DNA of 64,000 nt. Origin: Sinonovacula constricta. Taxonomy: Eukaryota > Mollusca > Bivalvia > Cardiida > Solecurtidae. Every line of letters starts with the position of its first letter. Position 1 is the stretch's first letter. The DNA lies in contig CM017558.1 in the NCBI GenBank assembly GCA_007844125.1, forward strand, positions 46,069,164 to 46,133,163, in the 5' to 3' direction. A program made the position numbers and the translations under genes. This document shows, one piece after another, positions 1-13,659 of this stretch. Under the pieces are notes generated by a model. The model searched no databases, was not told the origin of the DNA, and saw only the letters and a program-made list of their open reading frames with translations.

Positions 1-2050
1 TAGACTTGCCTCATTACACAGGTCAAGTGTCTGACTTTGAGATAAGCTGTTGTCAAGGTGATATCGATCGGAGCAGTTTGACAGTGAGGGAGTCAACGAT
101 GTGTTTTTATAAGCAGCTGTCGATTACATTTCTCCATGAAATTATTGATTGGTGGCATGTACACAAGGACAGTGCACTGTTCCCCGATATATCGTGTACT
201 GTCATACCAGACTTGGTGACGTACATCAAAGAAATTAATTTCATGCCGCCACGAGCTACAGGATAGCAGTGCGACTGAGACTAGATACAGTCGCAACGTG
301 TCAAAAATACAGTCACTGTTTACCAATTAACCCTTTTGTTGAGACAGCATGATTGGTCGACGTTCCTGTTCATTTTTCACCTCGTCAAAGAGATTGTCTC
401 CTCGTATCAAAGCTGTGTTGTTTTATCGGCTCTACTATGAAATCCTTTGATCTACATGGTAGTGTGCACATGACAGCTGGGTGAAATTGTTTGATGATGC
501 AAACATTCAGAAATATGATACAAGAGATAAAACTAGGAAGTCATTTATAAATTATGGAATATGTTCATATTGGTTAGACAAAAGCATAGAACGGCGCTAC
601 CTCGTTCATATCGTCCGTCAACCTCCTACTTAGAGAGCTCATCTAGACGCATGGCGTCCCGAAAATCGTCAGAATCGTTCTAGAAAAAAATGTCCCAAGG
701 CCTTACACCTATAGAATGGCCGCACCCTCAACTTCTTAACGATAAAATCGGGTAAAAAAGTGCGGCGATTACACGAGTGAATACGGTATTTATCTAGCCG
801 AACTACATGAAATAATCGGAATGGCATCAATTTAGTGAAACTGTCATTTACGCACACTAGTTTCGTCACATCAATATTGGCAATAATTATAAGTTTAACC
901 CTTTGTGTCATTTAAAAATCATTCATAAGCATTTAGGATTATTCAATCAAATCACTTAAAAATGGGTACTTTAAAATGCCTTCCGATTAACAGATCTATG
1001 CTCAGCTACTAAGTACTTTTCATTGCTTTTTGTTTAAAAACATTAGATAAGTATCCAATTAGGTTTTTAATTATCTTATGATGTAATCATTTGTTACATT
1101 ACTATTTCAAGACCATGCATATATGTTTATAAAAGGTGATATGTAAATAAAAATCCTTTAAAGATTGCTTTGGTAACTGTGTGAATGTTGTGTTCAATTT
1201 AATTATGTTATACAGCTTTGAATTAAAGAGGAGGAATTTGACCAAGATACAACACTGCCGTATGTTGAACAAGTATGCCACTAATATGTTCATGGTAATT
1301 ATGAATAGGTACATGGTCATATCTTGTTAGTTTTTGTGTTAATGCCAATCAATTTGCTCCATATACACGTGATACATCATTCAAATAGAATAAAGCCAAT
1401 TGTCATTATTTGATGAAATTCTAAAATTATCAATTATATTACATATTTATTAAGATTTTCTGACATAACTGTTTTACGATTCTCAGATGATGAAAATAAA
1501 GATAAAATTAAAACATAATATTTTTTACATTATGTGTTTAAGATACAACCATATGTCAAAGGAAAGGTACCAACAGACCAACAAGTGTCCCAAACAAGGT
1601 ATCTTTAACCTTACTAAATGAAGTTTTGAGCACATGCTCTACCACTCTGAATTAAACAGTATGATACACAATATTTATTTATTGCACCTAGCTATAAACC
1701 CCACAGGTAACTAAGTAACTCCTTTTTGAGTGTATTTTGAATAATCATCTACTGGCACAAATTAAATTTATCCTAGACACATTTACCAATTTAAATCTCA
1801 TGTCCTGCAGCATGAATTGAATGATACATACTACTCACAGTCATTGGAGAAAGGTTTGAGAAATGGGCCTGAGTATACCACCAGTGCAAAATATTAGTGG
1901 CTAATGCAAGATTACATAATGAGCATTTTATAGCTCAGACCATCAGGGCAGATTACTACCCACAGGCTAGGTTATAGGCCCTAAAGACAAATAACTGGTA
2001 CTTAGTCAATATTTTACTTTTTATGGTTAAACTATAGTCCAGCAGGCCCT
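1..2050. other. Gene-free AT-rich stretch
   Basis: I see no supportable gene here. The open frames are short (86 codons or fewer), lack recognisable motifs and are not flanked by convincing splice sites. The sequence is AT-rich and unstructured apart from ordinary A/T runs. Confidence 0.5.
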
Positions 2051-2279
2051 TTTTGTCAGATTGTATATATAGTCTTCTTAGCCAAATCAGTCATCCTAGC
2101 CCATATTTTATTCACCACAAGCCAGGTTGTAGCCCTTCAGGTTGTGTAAAATGCCCATCAGGCTATATATTACATGTATATTCACTTCATTACAGATTAT
2201 GCTGGATAGCCCTGTGCATCAGACAATTACCCCTCTTAAGCCATAAAATTACACATGGAGCCATGTTTAAAAGACCCAC

Positions 2280-3450
2280 CCAACCCTTAGGCCATATAAT
2301 TCTCCCCTTGTGCCACACTATACACCCCTCAGACCATACTATACACCCCCCTCAGACCATATTATACCCCACTCAGACCATACTATACTCCCATCAGACC
2401 ATATTATACACACCCCTCAGACCATACTATACTCTCGTCAGACCATATACACACCCCTCAGACCATATTGTACACCCCTCAGATCAAATTTTACACCCCT
2501 TAGACTTTGTCATATTTCTTCAAGTTATTTTACCAACTAAGACATGAGTTTAGCACTCAGGCCATATTATACACCACTAAGACCATACTATACTCCCATC
2601 AGACCGTATTATACACACCCCTCAGACCATACTCTACTCCCCTCAGACCATAGTGTACATACCCCTCAGATCATATAAGACACCCATCAGACCATACAAT
2701 ACACCCATCAGACCATACAATACACCCATCAGACCATGCTACATACCCCTCGGATCATACTTTACACTCCCCAGACCACACAACCCACCCTTCCATATTA
2801 TACTCCCCTCAGACCATACTGTACCTCCCCCCCTCAGACCATACTTTATGTCCATCAGACCATATTGTACCCCCCTCAGATTATATTATACACCCCTTAG
2901 ACTTTGTCATATTTCTTCAAGTAATTTTAACAACTAAGACATGATTTTAGCACTCAGGCCAATGTACACTCATCTCAGACAATAATACACCCTCATGTGC
3001 CATTGTATACTCATCACAGCAAAAAGTTTACACAAATAAGGGAAGATTGTTCCCCCTCATACCAAATTACACACCTATTAGGAAAGTTTATGCCATATTA
3101 CTACAAAGAATATCAAAGTGGGCTAGATTGTACCCCTTCAGTTCATACTATATCCAAATTAGGCAAAAGTATACCCTCTCAGGCCAAAGTATCCACAAAT
3201 CAGGCAAACTTATACCCTCTCAGCCGAAGGTATACCCATCTCAGGCAAGATTTTACCCTTTCACTGCAACCTATTCCCAAATCAAGCAAGATGATGCCCT
3301 CTCAGACCATCCTATTCCCAAATCAGGCAAAATTATACCCTCTTAGGCCATAGTATACTCATTGCAGGCAATATGTTCCCCAAATCATCCAAGATATTAC
3401 CCTCTTAGGCCATCCTATACCCATCTTGGACAGGAGTATACACACACGTG
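2280..3450. repeat. Degenerate 18-21-bp minisatellite
   Basis: Diverged units of the type CAGACCATACTATACACCCC repeat throughout. They are cleanest at 2,310-2,510 and 2,560-2,900, and blur after 3,000 into variants ending in CAGGCAAA. The open frames over it (for example 2,053-2,547, rich in HTIHPSD-like peptides) are products of the repeat and not genes. Confidence 0.85.
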
Positions 3451-3639
3451 CCATAGTACATGTATACTCGTCGCAGGCAAGTAGAGGCCAGCTTGATGGA
3501 CTTGGAGATAATGTTGCTGCTTTCTGCTGCTTTCACAGAAAGGATTCTGGAAGGACCCTTCACAGTGACCGCCAAGTTTGTTTCTTTTGTCATCAAAACA
3601 TTCAGTAAAAACTAAAAGAACTTTACCTTTTTCTTTCTT

Positions 3640-4080
3640 TACATTGTACCTTGCTTCACTGCAGTAAACGACCTGTTCCTAGAGCTTGGCATCCGTGCAT
3701 GTGTTGCCAGTGGTGTCTTCAAGATAAAGATAGAGCATACTTAATGCATTGTGTACAGCACGGTTGTGCTGGCTGACACAATCTGTCCAGTCTGATTGAT
3801 TCTCTTGCTAGTCAACATTTTTCTACCTTGAATTATTGGACAACTGATGATATGGCGTCTGTAGCTCACTATAATTTATTTGCTGTACAGACCAACTGTG
3901 CAAAGACTCAAGAACAAGAACACCTTACCACTTTCTTAACTCTTGGTTGAAAAATCTCTCCAATTCTTGCACTGTTGTTGGGGCAATCTCATACAATGTG
4001 AAGTGCCATGACATTCGTGATAATATACCATGCTAGGTAGGGTTGCTATCTTGGAGATATTATTCTTACCACATCGTCAT
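3640..4080 (+). pseudogene. Possible decayed coding segment, unidentified
   Basis: Read on the plus strand, this stretch gives a frame broken by a few stops. It contains two close cysteine pairs followed by an H-x-C pattern and a leucine-rich tail, loosely like the C-terminal zinc knuckle of LINE polyproteins. The similarity is weak and I cannot name a family. It may equally be chance. It sits between two tandem arrays. Confidence 0.15.
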
Positions 4081-4559
4081 GTGGGCTCAGAACCCATCCA
4101 GCCAATATATGTCATCATCAGGTCATGCATGTAACCTCTATTGGCAGGTAAAAAGATGCCAGATCTCATCCTAGGTCTACATTTATATCTTTCCGCTGCT
4201 CTCATAATCATCTTTATGTTCAAGACAAAAAAGTGTTAGAAGCAAATCTTCATACCCACAGTAACCAGTTTCTCTACCTAAACCTTTACTGCCATACTAT
4301 ACACCCTCAAGCTAGATTGTTACATCCTAGGCCATATATGTATTATATTATATTGTTTCAGGGCGATATTACACTACCCCATGGTCATTTATATTGTCCA
4401 GGACATACATGTATTATTATGTCTTAAGACCATATTATACTGCCCTAAGACCATGCTCTAAAACCATAGTATACTACTCGTAGACAATATTATACCTCTT
4501 CATGCTATAATATACCATACCAGGACTGAAATATACTATCCTAAACTATACCCAGCAGG

Positions 4560-5340
4560 CAATATTTTACAGTCCAGGTCATACATGTATACCATATTAT
4601 ACCACTCTAAGCTATATTATGGCTCCTCAGACATTAATAGGCTTGTCCAGACCAAACATGTATACCATATTATACTGCTCTAAGCTTTATTAAAAACCCT
4701 CAGATAATAATATACTGTTCAGACCATTTATGTTTACCATATTATACTGCTCTAAGCTATAGTATACCCCCTCATACAATTATATACTGTCCAGACAGTA
4801 CATGTGTACCATTTTACACTGCTCTAAGCTATATTATACCCCCCTCAGACAATAATATACTGTCTAGACAGTACATTTATACCATATTACACTGCTCTAA
4901 GCTATATTATACCCCCTCAGACAATAATATACTGTCTAGACAGTACATTTATACCATATTACACTGCTCTAAGCTATATTATACCCCTTCTGACAATAAT
5001 ATACTGACTAGACAGTACATTTATACAATATTAGACTGCTCTAAGCTATATTATACTCCCTCAGACAATAATATATTGTCTAGACCATACATGTATACCA
5101 TATTATGCTGCTCGAAACTATATTATACCCTCTCAGACAATAATATGCTGTCTAGACAGTGCATTTATACAATATTAGACTGCTCTAAGCTATATTATAC
5201 TCCCTCAGACAATAATATATTGTCTAGACCATACATGTGTACCATATTATGCTGCTCGAAACTATATTATACCCTCTCAGACAATAATATGCTGTCTAGA
5301 TAGTACATGTATACTATATTTTACTGCCCTACGCTACATA
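4560..5340. repeat. 72-bp tandem repeat array
   Basis: Units beginning CTGCTCTAAGCTATATTATA recur at 4,819, 4,892, 4,964, 5,036 and 5,108, giving a period of 72-73 bp. More diverged units extend on both sides, for about ten in all. Each unit contains TCTAGACAGTACAT and CAGACAATAATATACTG. No coding role is apparent. Confidence 0.9.
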
Positions 5341-5399
5341 ATACCATCTCAGGCAATATTATTTTGTCCAGGCTGTACAGCTTTGCCAGATATGACTGT

Positions 5400-8140
5400 C
5401 CTAAGACCATATTACTTTGCACCAGGGCAATATCATTCTGCCCTAAGCCTTTTATAACCTATTAGACATGTTTAACAACTTATTACATTATATAGCAGCT
5501 CAAACAGTTGATCTGCCATCCATATCATGTTTTCATACTACCTTACTGACTTGTCAGACAGGGTATCCTTGACTGATAAGCCCAGCAATAACAAGACCTT
5601 AATCTAAAGCCTTCACATTGAAACATTATAAATCTTTTGTGCATATGTCAATAGTATTGTAATACCCCAGTATTATTGCCACTCACCTTGCATGCATGGT
5701 TGAATACTTGAAATGGATTCTAAGTCATTATTGAAGTTTTTCTTTTGTCTTTTTGTATTAATCTGTAGAGATGATTGATGATGGTAACAAGCCACAAAAT
5801 TGCAATAATATGTGTTGACCAAGGTTAATATACTAGCCAACAGCACACCATTTAACTCTGTGCTCGTACAGTCATTACTGAAGTCATTGTTTACATTTCA
5901 TTAGTTTTCGCGACTCCATCCAACATTCGATATTTCGATGACATCCAGATTAAAGAGCCTTGTTTCTTGAAGATTTCATTCCAAATAGGTTTAAGTCACA
6001 TTACCAAGGTATGTCCATGTTTCATCAAGCTTAAACTTCTTTAAATTCAGTAATTTACTTTTTTAAAAGTGTAACGGCATGTTCTTAGTTCCCATCTTGA
6101 ATGTTGCATCATGGGATTGTAAATGTGGTTGCTAATAGTTACGTAGATATTTGCATAGTATTCTTAAGATATAGTCTGTAAGGAAATGAAGAAAATGATG
6201 AAAAGGCAAAGATTCATTTCCATGGTATATAATTTTGATATTAAATAATTCTATGTATGTTAACAGTTGATTTCTAATTTATTTCATAGCCTTTGTAAAG
6301 TTATATAGAGGATTTAATTTGGGTTAACTTTTTACCATAAATTGTGACCAATTATTTGGTCAATATTATCCTGGTCACTGACCAATTGACCATCTTTGGT
6401 CATTTTACCCATTTTTACCAATTTTTAGTTGGTCACTTGGTCAACTTCTATTAAAAAGTATAAAAGGCAGAATTTTTCGAGTAAAAGGGACTTCTGATTC
6501 AGCTTTCAAAGCAGACGGCCGTTCACTATGAATGCAAACGTAAGCGCAGTAACAATAATATGACTGTATGCTGTTTATAAGCGGTTGGCACCAAGTAAAT
6601 ACGTAAACTGAAGTGAAAACAAGTTTATTTAATTAAATTCTTTTCCAAGGACTTTACATTTATTTTATCTACATTGTTTTATATAATTTATACATTTTGA
6701 AGAGGTAGATCAACATTGCTGAACTATACTCAATTTATTACCGATATTAAGTCATTTAGACATGGTTTACAAAACAAGACTCATTACGTACACTTATAAC
6801 TGCATTTATCGTTGGAGATTATAAGACTGACTATTTCGTTGTGTATAAGCGTAATTCTTTGTACAGAGGATCGGTGTTATATTGAATTATAAGAGCTTGG
6901 CTACCTATTAATATATATGAGATAAAGACTGCATTAAAAGGGTTTGTGATTGATATATTGTATTGGAGAGAAAGTGAACAGTGATAGAACTTTTGTATTA
7001 TTTTGCTCTTTGAAAATTGTCGTTAACATTAATGATTGTTAAAAAATATAATAATTAAACATTATAAAGTTGAATTTTGTTTTGTTGGACTATTTACCTC
7101 CAAATAAACATTGTAAATTTAGAGCAGTAACATCATATACGCTAGAGCGTAACAGTATTACCATGTAGAAATAATTACTTTCACATAGTAAGTTATTATT
7201 TTGTTGTTTGACATTATTGAATTGAATGAAAATTATTTCCCCCCTGGTAGGTAAGCTGATATAGCTAGAGCCGTTTTTGCATTAAGCGCTTGGTACAATA
7301 ATATTAAATGCTTTAAAAGTTCAACTTTTATTTGACTTATTAAGTAAGATTGAATAAAGTCATGATCAGTTATGTAATTGTCTGGTATTTTAAAATAGTA
7401 TTGGCAATCAAATGTGTTTGTATTGACAGATGTTTGTATTGATTAGTTTGTTATAACACCAGAGGGTACATCAGGTACCCAGTCTCAGAAAGGCTTCAGA
7501 TGTATAATGATAAGTGCCATTGTCATGTGTATTGCACGGAAATTTATCAAAGTTGCAATATTAAGGGAATGGTTTTATTTTGGACAAAAGTTTTATGTCT
7601 GGCCTAGGGCAAGCTGTGTTCTCTCATCTTGGCAGTGGGATGGTGTGGGCGGTGTTATTTCTTAATATTACCCATAAAAGAAAATTTGGATATGAATTAA
7701 TTATCTAATCCTTGGTCAAAAATCATTGAAGTGAAGACAAGTATACTTGTACAATATATTACACAATATAAAATATACAAAGGCTGTCTTAAAGAATGTA
7801 GCCATCACAGTAAAACTATGTGTTGTTTTTATCATGCAAAATGGCATCAGTTTACCACACCCTATCACCCTGACAATGAACCAGTCAGAGGTAGAATAAC
7901 CATTACTCGCTCATCATAAGCAAACAGACTTCACAAGTGATTTATAGTTTAAAATCAATGTGTTCTTTTTCAGAATCCCTGCAACAGCCAGCATTTGAAG
8001 AATAAGTTTACAGGACCTAAAATATTAACTATTCATCATTTTGTTTAATTATATATTGAGTATTATGAACAATGAAAATATATGTTGTTATAGATGAGGT
8101 CAATAAATGTTTAGGATAACTAAAAGGTTTATTTGTTTGT
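5400..8140. other. Gene-free AT-rich stretch
   Basis: No gene is supportable. The only local structure is a cluster of TTGGTCA and TGACCAA words in both orientations at about 6,340-6,450, which could form small hairpins. The 62-codon frame at 7,731-7,919 has no recognisable motif. Confidence 0.45.
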
Positions 8141-8149
8141 TTGTGTTCT

Positions 8150-8815
8150 GTTGTGCCTGAGAATAGTTGTAGACAGGCGTTGATTGATACGCGTACTTTA
8201 GATAGATTATTGGAATTTATTGTCAGTATTGACTCTAAATATTAAGATGGCTTTAATTTTATTCTATGTGGCGATTTTAACTCGCATACGTCAAATTTAC
8301 CCGACTTTGTGCCTGATGATATATTGATACATGATTTTTTGCCTGATGATTAATCCAATGTTGTTGTAAGTTTGAACAGATATTCACAAGATTGTAGTCG
8401 TTTAAATAATAACGGTGTTCTCTTATTGGACTTATGTAAACAGAATGGGCTGCGAATTTTAAAAGGTCGAGTCAGCACGGATCAAGGAATTGGTCGATAT
8501 ACGTATGTTGGTAGTCGAGGGTCGAGTGTAGTAGATCATGTCATTACCAGTCAAAACTTGTTTCCATGTATTTAGTCCTTTTATGTACATGATCCGAACA
8601 TATTATCTGATCATTGATTAGTTGAATTTTCTTTTGCCTTTACACGTCCATGTTGTATAAATACAGGTGATGATAAATCTTATAATGATGTAGTCATTAA
8701 GTATGAATGGGATAAAGACAAAATACGTGTATACAAAGAACGTTTATCAGCAGATGAATCTATGTATAATAACGTTAAATCAAGAGTCAAATATCTTAAC
8801 CAAAGTGATAGTTTT
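8150..8815 (+). pseudogene. LINE endonuclease (EEP) remnant
   Basis: This is the C-terminal half of an apurinic-like (exonuclease-endonuclease-phosphatase) domain, which nicks target DNA for LINE insertion. Visible signatures are the FILCGDFNSH segment near 8,260-8,290 (catalytic Asp-Phe-Asn) and SRGSSVVDHVITS near 8,510-8,555 (catalytic Asp-His pair). A clean open stretch runs 8,372-8,575, with stops on either side. After about 8,600 the sequence reads as the linker towards the reverse transcriptase, then stops abruptly. Confidence 0.8.
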
Positions 8816-9170
8816 GAATGCTGTTAAGAAGTAAGACAAGGCGTATGTTTATCGCCTTTTCTGTTTGCTATGTTTGTAAACGATATTTAAAATATATTTG
8901 TTGTAAATGGTGTAGAAGGTATAGATGTTAACATGTTTAAAATGTTCCTTATACTCTACGCCGATGACATTGTCATTTTTGCCAACACTAGTGATGAATT
9001 GCAGACTAGTTTGAATCTGTTGTATGACTATTGTCAACGTTGGAAATTAGCTGTCTATGTCAAAAAACTAAAATACTTATATTAAGAAAGGGTGGTAGAC
9101 TGCGCAAAAATATGTCTTTTCACTATGGTGTACACGATTTAGAAATAGTTAGCAAATTTGTATAATTAGG
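8816..9170 (+). pseudogene. LINE reverse transcriptase remnant with large deletion
   Basis: RT motifs are present only from the RQGxxLSPFLFxMFVND block (about 8,835-8,890) and the catalytic LYADD box at 8,954-8,968, followed by a DELQTSL helix. The fingers and most of the palm that should precede them are missing. The endonuclease linker joins almost directly to this block at about 8,815, so several hundred bases were lost. Stop codons interrupt the frame. Confidence 0.85.
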
Positions 9171-9249
9171 ATTAGTATTATCAACGGGCGGTTATTTTTC
9201 TGAAGACCGATGTACACTTGCAGGGCAATCACTTAAAGCATCATTTAAA

Positions 9250-10161
9250 ATGAATAAATACTTACATAAATTTACATATATAAATATAAGACACAAACTT
9301 GAATTATTTGATAAACTAGTTTTGCCTATTTTAAATTATGATTGTGAAGTGTGGGGATTTTATCCTGGTAAAGCTGTTGAACGATTACATGTACAATTCT
9401 GTAAACAACTCTTAGATGTTAAGAAGAACACCCAGGATGATTTTGTATATCCTGAGCTTGGTAGGATGCCTCTTCAAAATTCTCGATATCATGCACTTGT
9501 AAAATTCTGGCTGAAAATATAACAGTCTCATAATAAAAAATATATTAAAATTGTATATAATATGCTATATCAGGATATTTTAGATAAACCTAATACAAAA
9601 AACTGGTGCTCATTGTTGAGAGATTTGCTTTTTGCTCTTGGTTTTGCTGATGCTTGGTATCTTTAATCTGTTGGTAATAATCAGTTGTTCCTAAGTCTAA
9701 TAATGCAAAGAATTAAAGACCAGTTTCTCCAAAATTGGAGAAGTAGACTAGATTTGTCAAGTAGAGCTGTTTTTTACAAACATATTGCCTGTTTTAGATT
9801 TCAACCATATTTAGATTTGTTAAATGTATCAAAATATAGAATTAGTTTTTCTAGACTTAGACTTGTGTCACATAGATTATGTATTGAAGTTAATAGATGG
9901 CACAGACATGTAAGTATTCCTGTCAATGAGTGTTTATGTACAACGTGTAATATTTTAGAAGGTGAGTATCATTTTGTCATGGAATGTCAGTTATATGCAA
10001 ATGTACGAATACAAGGTTTACCTGCATACTATTGGAAAAGACCTAACATGTTTAAATTTACTGAATTAATAAATACAGAATCGATAAGAATCCTGAAAAA
10101 CCTTTCTATCTATGTTAAAGAAGTTTTTGAAATAAGGAATAATATTATGTATATTAGATAA
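9250..10161 (+). pseudogene. LINE C-terminal domain with zinc knuckle
   Basis: Two open stretches (9,250-9,522 and 9,685-10,161) carry the usual post-RT region. The first has the LVLPILNYDCEVWGF motif typical of the thumb region. The second ends with a CLCTTC...HFVMEC zinc knuckle near 9,935-9,990. About 160 bp between them contains stops. The final stop is at 10,159-10,161. It is part of the same dead element as the upstream pieces. Confidence 0.8.
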
Positions 10162-10979
10162 TGTAGCTGTCTTAAATCGTACTGTATCGCTTTAAAATGA
10201 TATTGTACACTTACACTGTGAAATAATATGTACAACAACACGGTTTGCATTGAACTAAGTATTATAATTATCATATTATATTATGTTCATGATGTATAAG
10301 TTAAGTGCTTCGTTCATCTGCACGAAACGTGGCATTTGTTTTCCATATGATTGTCTTGTACTTCCGTTTCGAACAAGGCAAACTTAGATGGAAAACATAT
10401 ACCCTTATAATTATTCATGAGTTAATGATTATATACAACGATATATTTATAAATATACAAATATAGACTATATATACACAATTTTATATATGTGGAAAAG
10501 GGTGTCCAGCGTGGAATTCTTTCTAACCTTAATATAAGCATAATATAGCAAATAATTAAGTTCGTATTGGTGTTGTGGAGTTCCTTTGAATGAGCAGTAT
10601 TTGTAGTGTTTTTATTATTTGTCAAAATATCAAAAGGATGCTCAAGTTGTATAATACCTTAGTTATATTCATCATTTTCTTTGTTGGCTTACCATTTTGC
10701 CAAGTCATAACCACATATGGTTGAGTTTTATTTATTTGCGATGATAAGCTTGATTATGAATTACGACAAATTATACCAATTCTGACTCATGGATAGTTCT
10801 AAATATAGCATACTTATTATAGCTGTTTACTTATCTTAACACTTTATTGTAAACATTATGTACTGAGTATTATATCGTTTCACGTTTGTGTTGTAACTGT
10901 TCTGCCATATATCTATTGTCCTCATGGGTCTACGACCTTCTGGATTGTTTGAATAAACTATCTATCTAACTATATAATT

Positions 10980-11965
10980 GTACATTTTGAATCACATCTT
11001 TGTTTAAATGAAAACTTTAACAAATGGCATTGTTGTGTGTGATAACTAAAAAGCTCTGAATAAAATATATATATACATAAAACATTGATTTGTTTTGTTT
11101 AAATGGATATTTAACCCAGACCTAGGCCTAGATTAATTTATATATAATACCTTCTTTTACATTTTGCTATACAATAATATTTAACAGCATTCCTCTTTAT
11201 GAAGTCTTTATCATTCTCTCCCTTAATTGAAAAAAAAAACTTTTTAAAAATGCTTATTCTACCCTTTTTCTCAAAATTCTTTCCTTTTCTAACAAAAGCT
11301 TGTTCTCAGACTCTTTAAATTTACTGACTGATCCAATATATACTCCTTAGCTGGTTTCCCTTCCTAACTATTCATCAAGTCAAATCTATATTAATCTTGG
11401 AAGTAAAATTATTTAGGGACTGCACAAATTTCAAGGCAATAAAAAGTTTTTATAAAAAAAAATATCTGAAAAACTAATGTCATAATTATGTTAATACCTA
11501 TAAATAACACAAACTGTAATGCCAAAATATTGTTTATCCTCAAACAAAATTAACAAAAAGAAATCAAATAGATTAACACAAATTTAAATTATTTGAACAT
11601 CAATGTAATTAACAATAAAAGCCTAAATGAATTTTTAAATTTAACACTTCAAAGCAATGACTCCTTAAACTGTTTGCAACAAGAATATATTTATGGTATA
11701 AAAATCCTTTGAAATGCATCGAGATACATATAAAGTTTTTAAAGGCTCCACTATTAGAAAAAAAAAGTTTTAGTAACATCGTTACAAAAGAAAAAAAGAA
11801 GAAAAATAAACCTATTTGTGTACATGTATATCCCACTAGGAGTCTCCCCACATCGCTAGATCCGCCCATGGTTATAGAGAGAACAAAATGTTATATATTA
11901 ATTTATTTCAAGATTGGTTGCAGCCTATCAGTTAGTTAGGAATTCTTGTTCAAGGAATAACATCT
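10980..11965. other. Gene-free AT-rich stretch after the LINE
   Basis: No gene is supportable. Open frames at 11,609-11,939 on both strands overlap an A-rich region and show no motif. Confidence 0.45.
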
Positions 11966-11969
11966 TTTG

Positions 11970-12022
11970 TGTGGTTCGAACCAGAGACCCTGTGATCCTG
12001 AAGCACTACACCAAGGATGCTT
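11970..12022 (-). mobile_element. tRNA-derived SINE head fragment
   Basis: On the minus strand a TGGTGTAGTGC A-box-like word is followed at normal spacing by a GGTTCGAACC B box. These are internal RNA polymerase III promoter elements. No full cloverleaf or anticodon arm is convincing, so this is more likely a SINE or tRNA-pseudogene fragment than a tRNA gene. Confidence 0.45.
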
Positions 12023-12800
12023 ATGCTATTTCAAGATTAAAAACTGTTGATATAATGATGAGATAAAATCTATTCTAAATACAACAGGTTATGTTACAAA
12101 ATGTTTTTACCAAGTTTAATATGTATGTTAACAAAATAATTAAATAATATAAAGAAAACATTTAAGATGTTACCCAAAATAAATAAACTAAAAAGCAAAT
12201 GCAGCTTTTGCAAATTTTAATAACACTCTAAAACTATTGACAATATTGTTTTAATAGTATATAATCGTATTTATTATCATTTTATATAATGTAAATTAAT
12301 CATGTAATGTTATTGAATACCGTTTTTCGAGATGTCATTTAAAATATTTGTATATGTTTTCATTTGATCAAACAAAAAAGTAGCTAAAACATGCCAAATT
12401 GTGCCGTACACAGAAAGAATCGTTATTCAAATTATATAACATCAAACTCCTTATTGTATTAGGACGAAAACGTTTTTCCTCGTTTTTTTTTACTTGGGGA
12501 CTCCTTTTCAACAATCGTAACAACTCGGCCATTTCCGTAACTTTCGGAAAATAACTATTTTCGAAGAAATCGCCGAGGGGTCCCGATTGCCTTTTCAAAA
12601 GAGACGACGTCATTCGGAACTTTCAGTTTTGTTCGTTGTACTCTTTTGCATCATTTGGATTGTTCGACGATTTCCCCTATTTCTTTGCATGCCAAGTGGC
12701 TAAATAGTCATTCGCCTGACAAAATATTATGAACTACTACTGTACGGAAACAGTAACGCGGTATCTACTGTCAGGATAGTTTGCCCAATTTAGGTTGACC
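12023..12800. other. Gene-free stretch
   Basis: No gene is supportable. The part from about 12,440 to 12,720 is slightly more GC-rich, but its frames show no known motif. Confidence 0.4.
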
Positions 12801-12806
12801 GTAAAG

Positions 12807-12833
12807 TATGGAAGGGGATATCCGCCAATATTC
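12807..12833 (+). repeat. Left terminal inverted repeat
   Basis: This 27-bp repeat is an exact inverse match of 14,571-14,597 and lies directly inside a GTAAAG duplication. Confidence 0.9.
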
Positions 12834-13449
12834 AATTTTCATTTGCAAATTTTAACACTGCATATGCTTAAATTTGCTATTTGTTTGCACAAACACGCTC
12901 GTTTTTACATGTATTTAATTCACATTTCTCGTATACAATTTGGAAATTGCAAATCTCAAGTCACAATTATCAAGCACAAATGTTATGTTCGCTTACAATT
13001 TACAAGTTATAAATCTCAAAGTCACAATTCTCAAGTCACAAATCACTAATGTACAAGTAAGAACTGGCATCATTCAGACGCTAGGTGGCGGTACCACATA
13101 CATATGGACGTCACTAAGCTAAAAAAAGAATGGAATATCATAAGTTAAAAATAGAACGGAATCATAAATGATTCTTCAGTGGAGTTGCAACAGAAAACAG
13201 TCAACGTTATTTGGCGTCAAATTGAACGCGTTATCTTTTGCAAAAAGTAGTTATTAATGTATATATAACAATTCTGCAAGTAATTTTAGCATATAAGTAT
13301 TTGTTTTCTTAAAATTACATTTAATCCAATTTAATATACATATCGGACATTTCCAGAAGAACATGCTCTCTCATTCACATTCGGATTTGTTTACAATGCA
13401 TAGGAATTGAACTACATCAACAGGAGTACTTGATGTAGTTAGAATGTTT

Positions 13450-13645
13450 TCCCCAGAGGCAGGTGCCCATGTAGCTTAGTTGTTACAGCACATAACTCAA
13501 GAGCAGGAGGTCCTGGATTCGACCCCCGCACTCGGTACTGGGATTTTTACAGCCTTTTTAGTGGCGTCAGAATTAATTCATCAGAACACCACGTGGAGCA
13601 GGAACGTGCTAGGTACTGATGGTTCTGTCCAGTTGATAACTGGCT
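13450..13645 (+). mobile_element. tRNA-derived SINE
   Basis: A canonical A box (TAGCTTAGTTG at 13,472) and a B-box-like GGATTCGACCC near 13,514 are spaced as in tRNAs. A non-tRNA body follows, up to the next tRNA-like head. The unit lies inside the TIR transposon, so it inserted there or was carried by it. Confidence 0.55.
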
Positions 13646-13659
13646 AAAAATAAGGAAGG

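Larger units (their letters stand above)
8146..10975 (+). mobile_element. Truncated, internally deleted LINE retrotransposon
   Basis: The order of remnants is endonuclease (8,150-8,600), a collapsed reverse transcriptase (8,816-9,170), a post-RT region with a zinc knuckle (9,250-10,161), then a non-coding 3' part ending near 10,975 in CTATCTATCTAACTAT. Such short simple-repeat tails are usual at LINE 3' ends. The 5' part of the endonuclease and any ORF1 are absent, so the copy is 5'-truncated. The frame is broken by several stops and shifts, so the element is dead. The clade (Jockey/CR1/I-like) cannot be settled by eye. Confidence 0.85.

Noticed and set aside
6..326. Short frames on both strands at the window start
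   Set aside because: No motif, no splice context and no second line of evidence.
4560..5340. Possible CRISPR-like array
   Set aside because: Units are contiguous tandem repeats without unique spacers, in an animal genome; the same holds for the other arrays.
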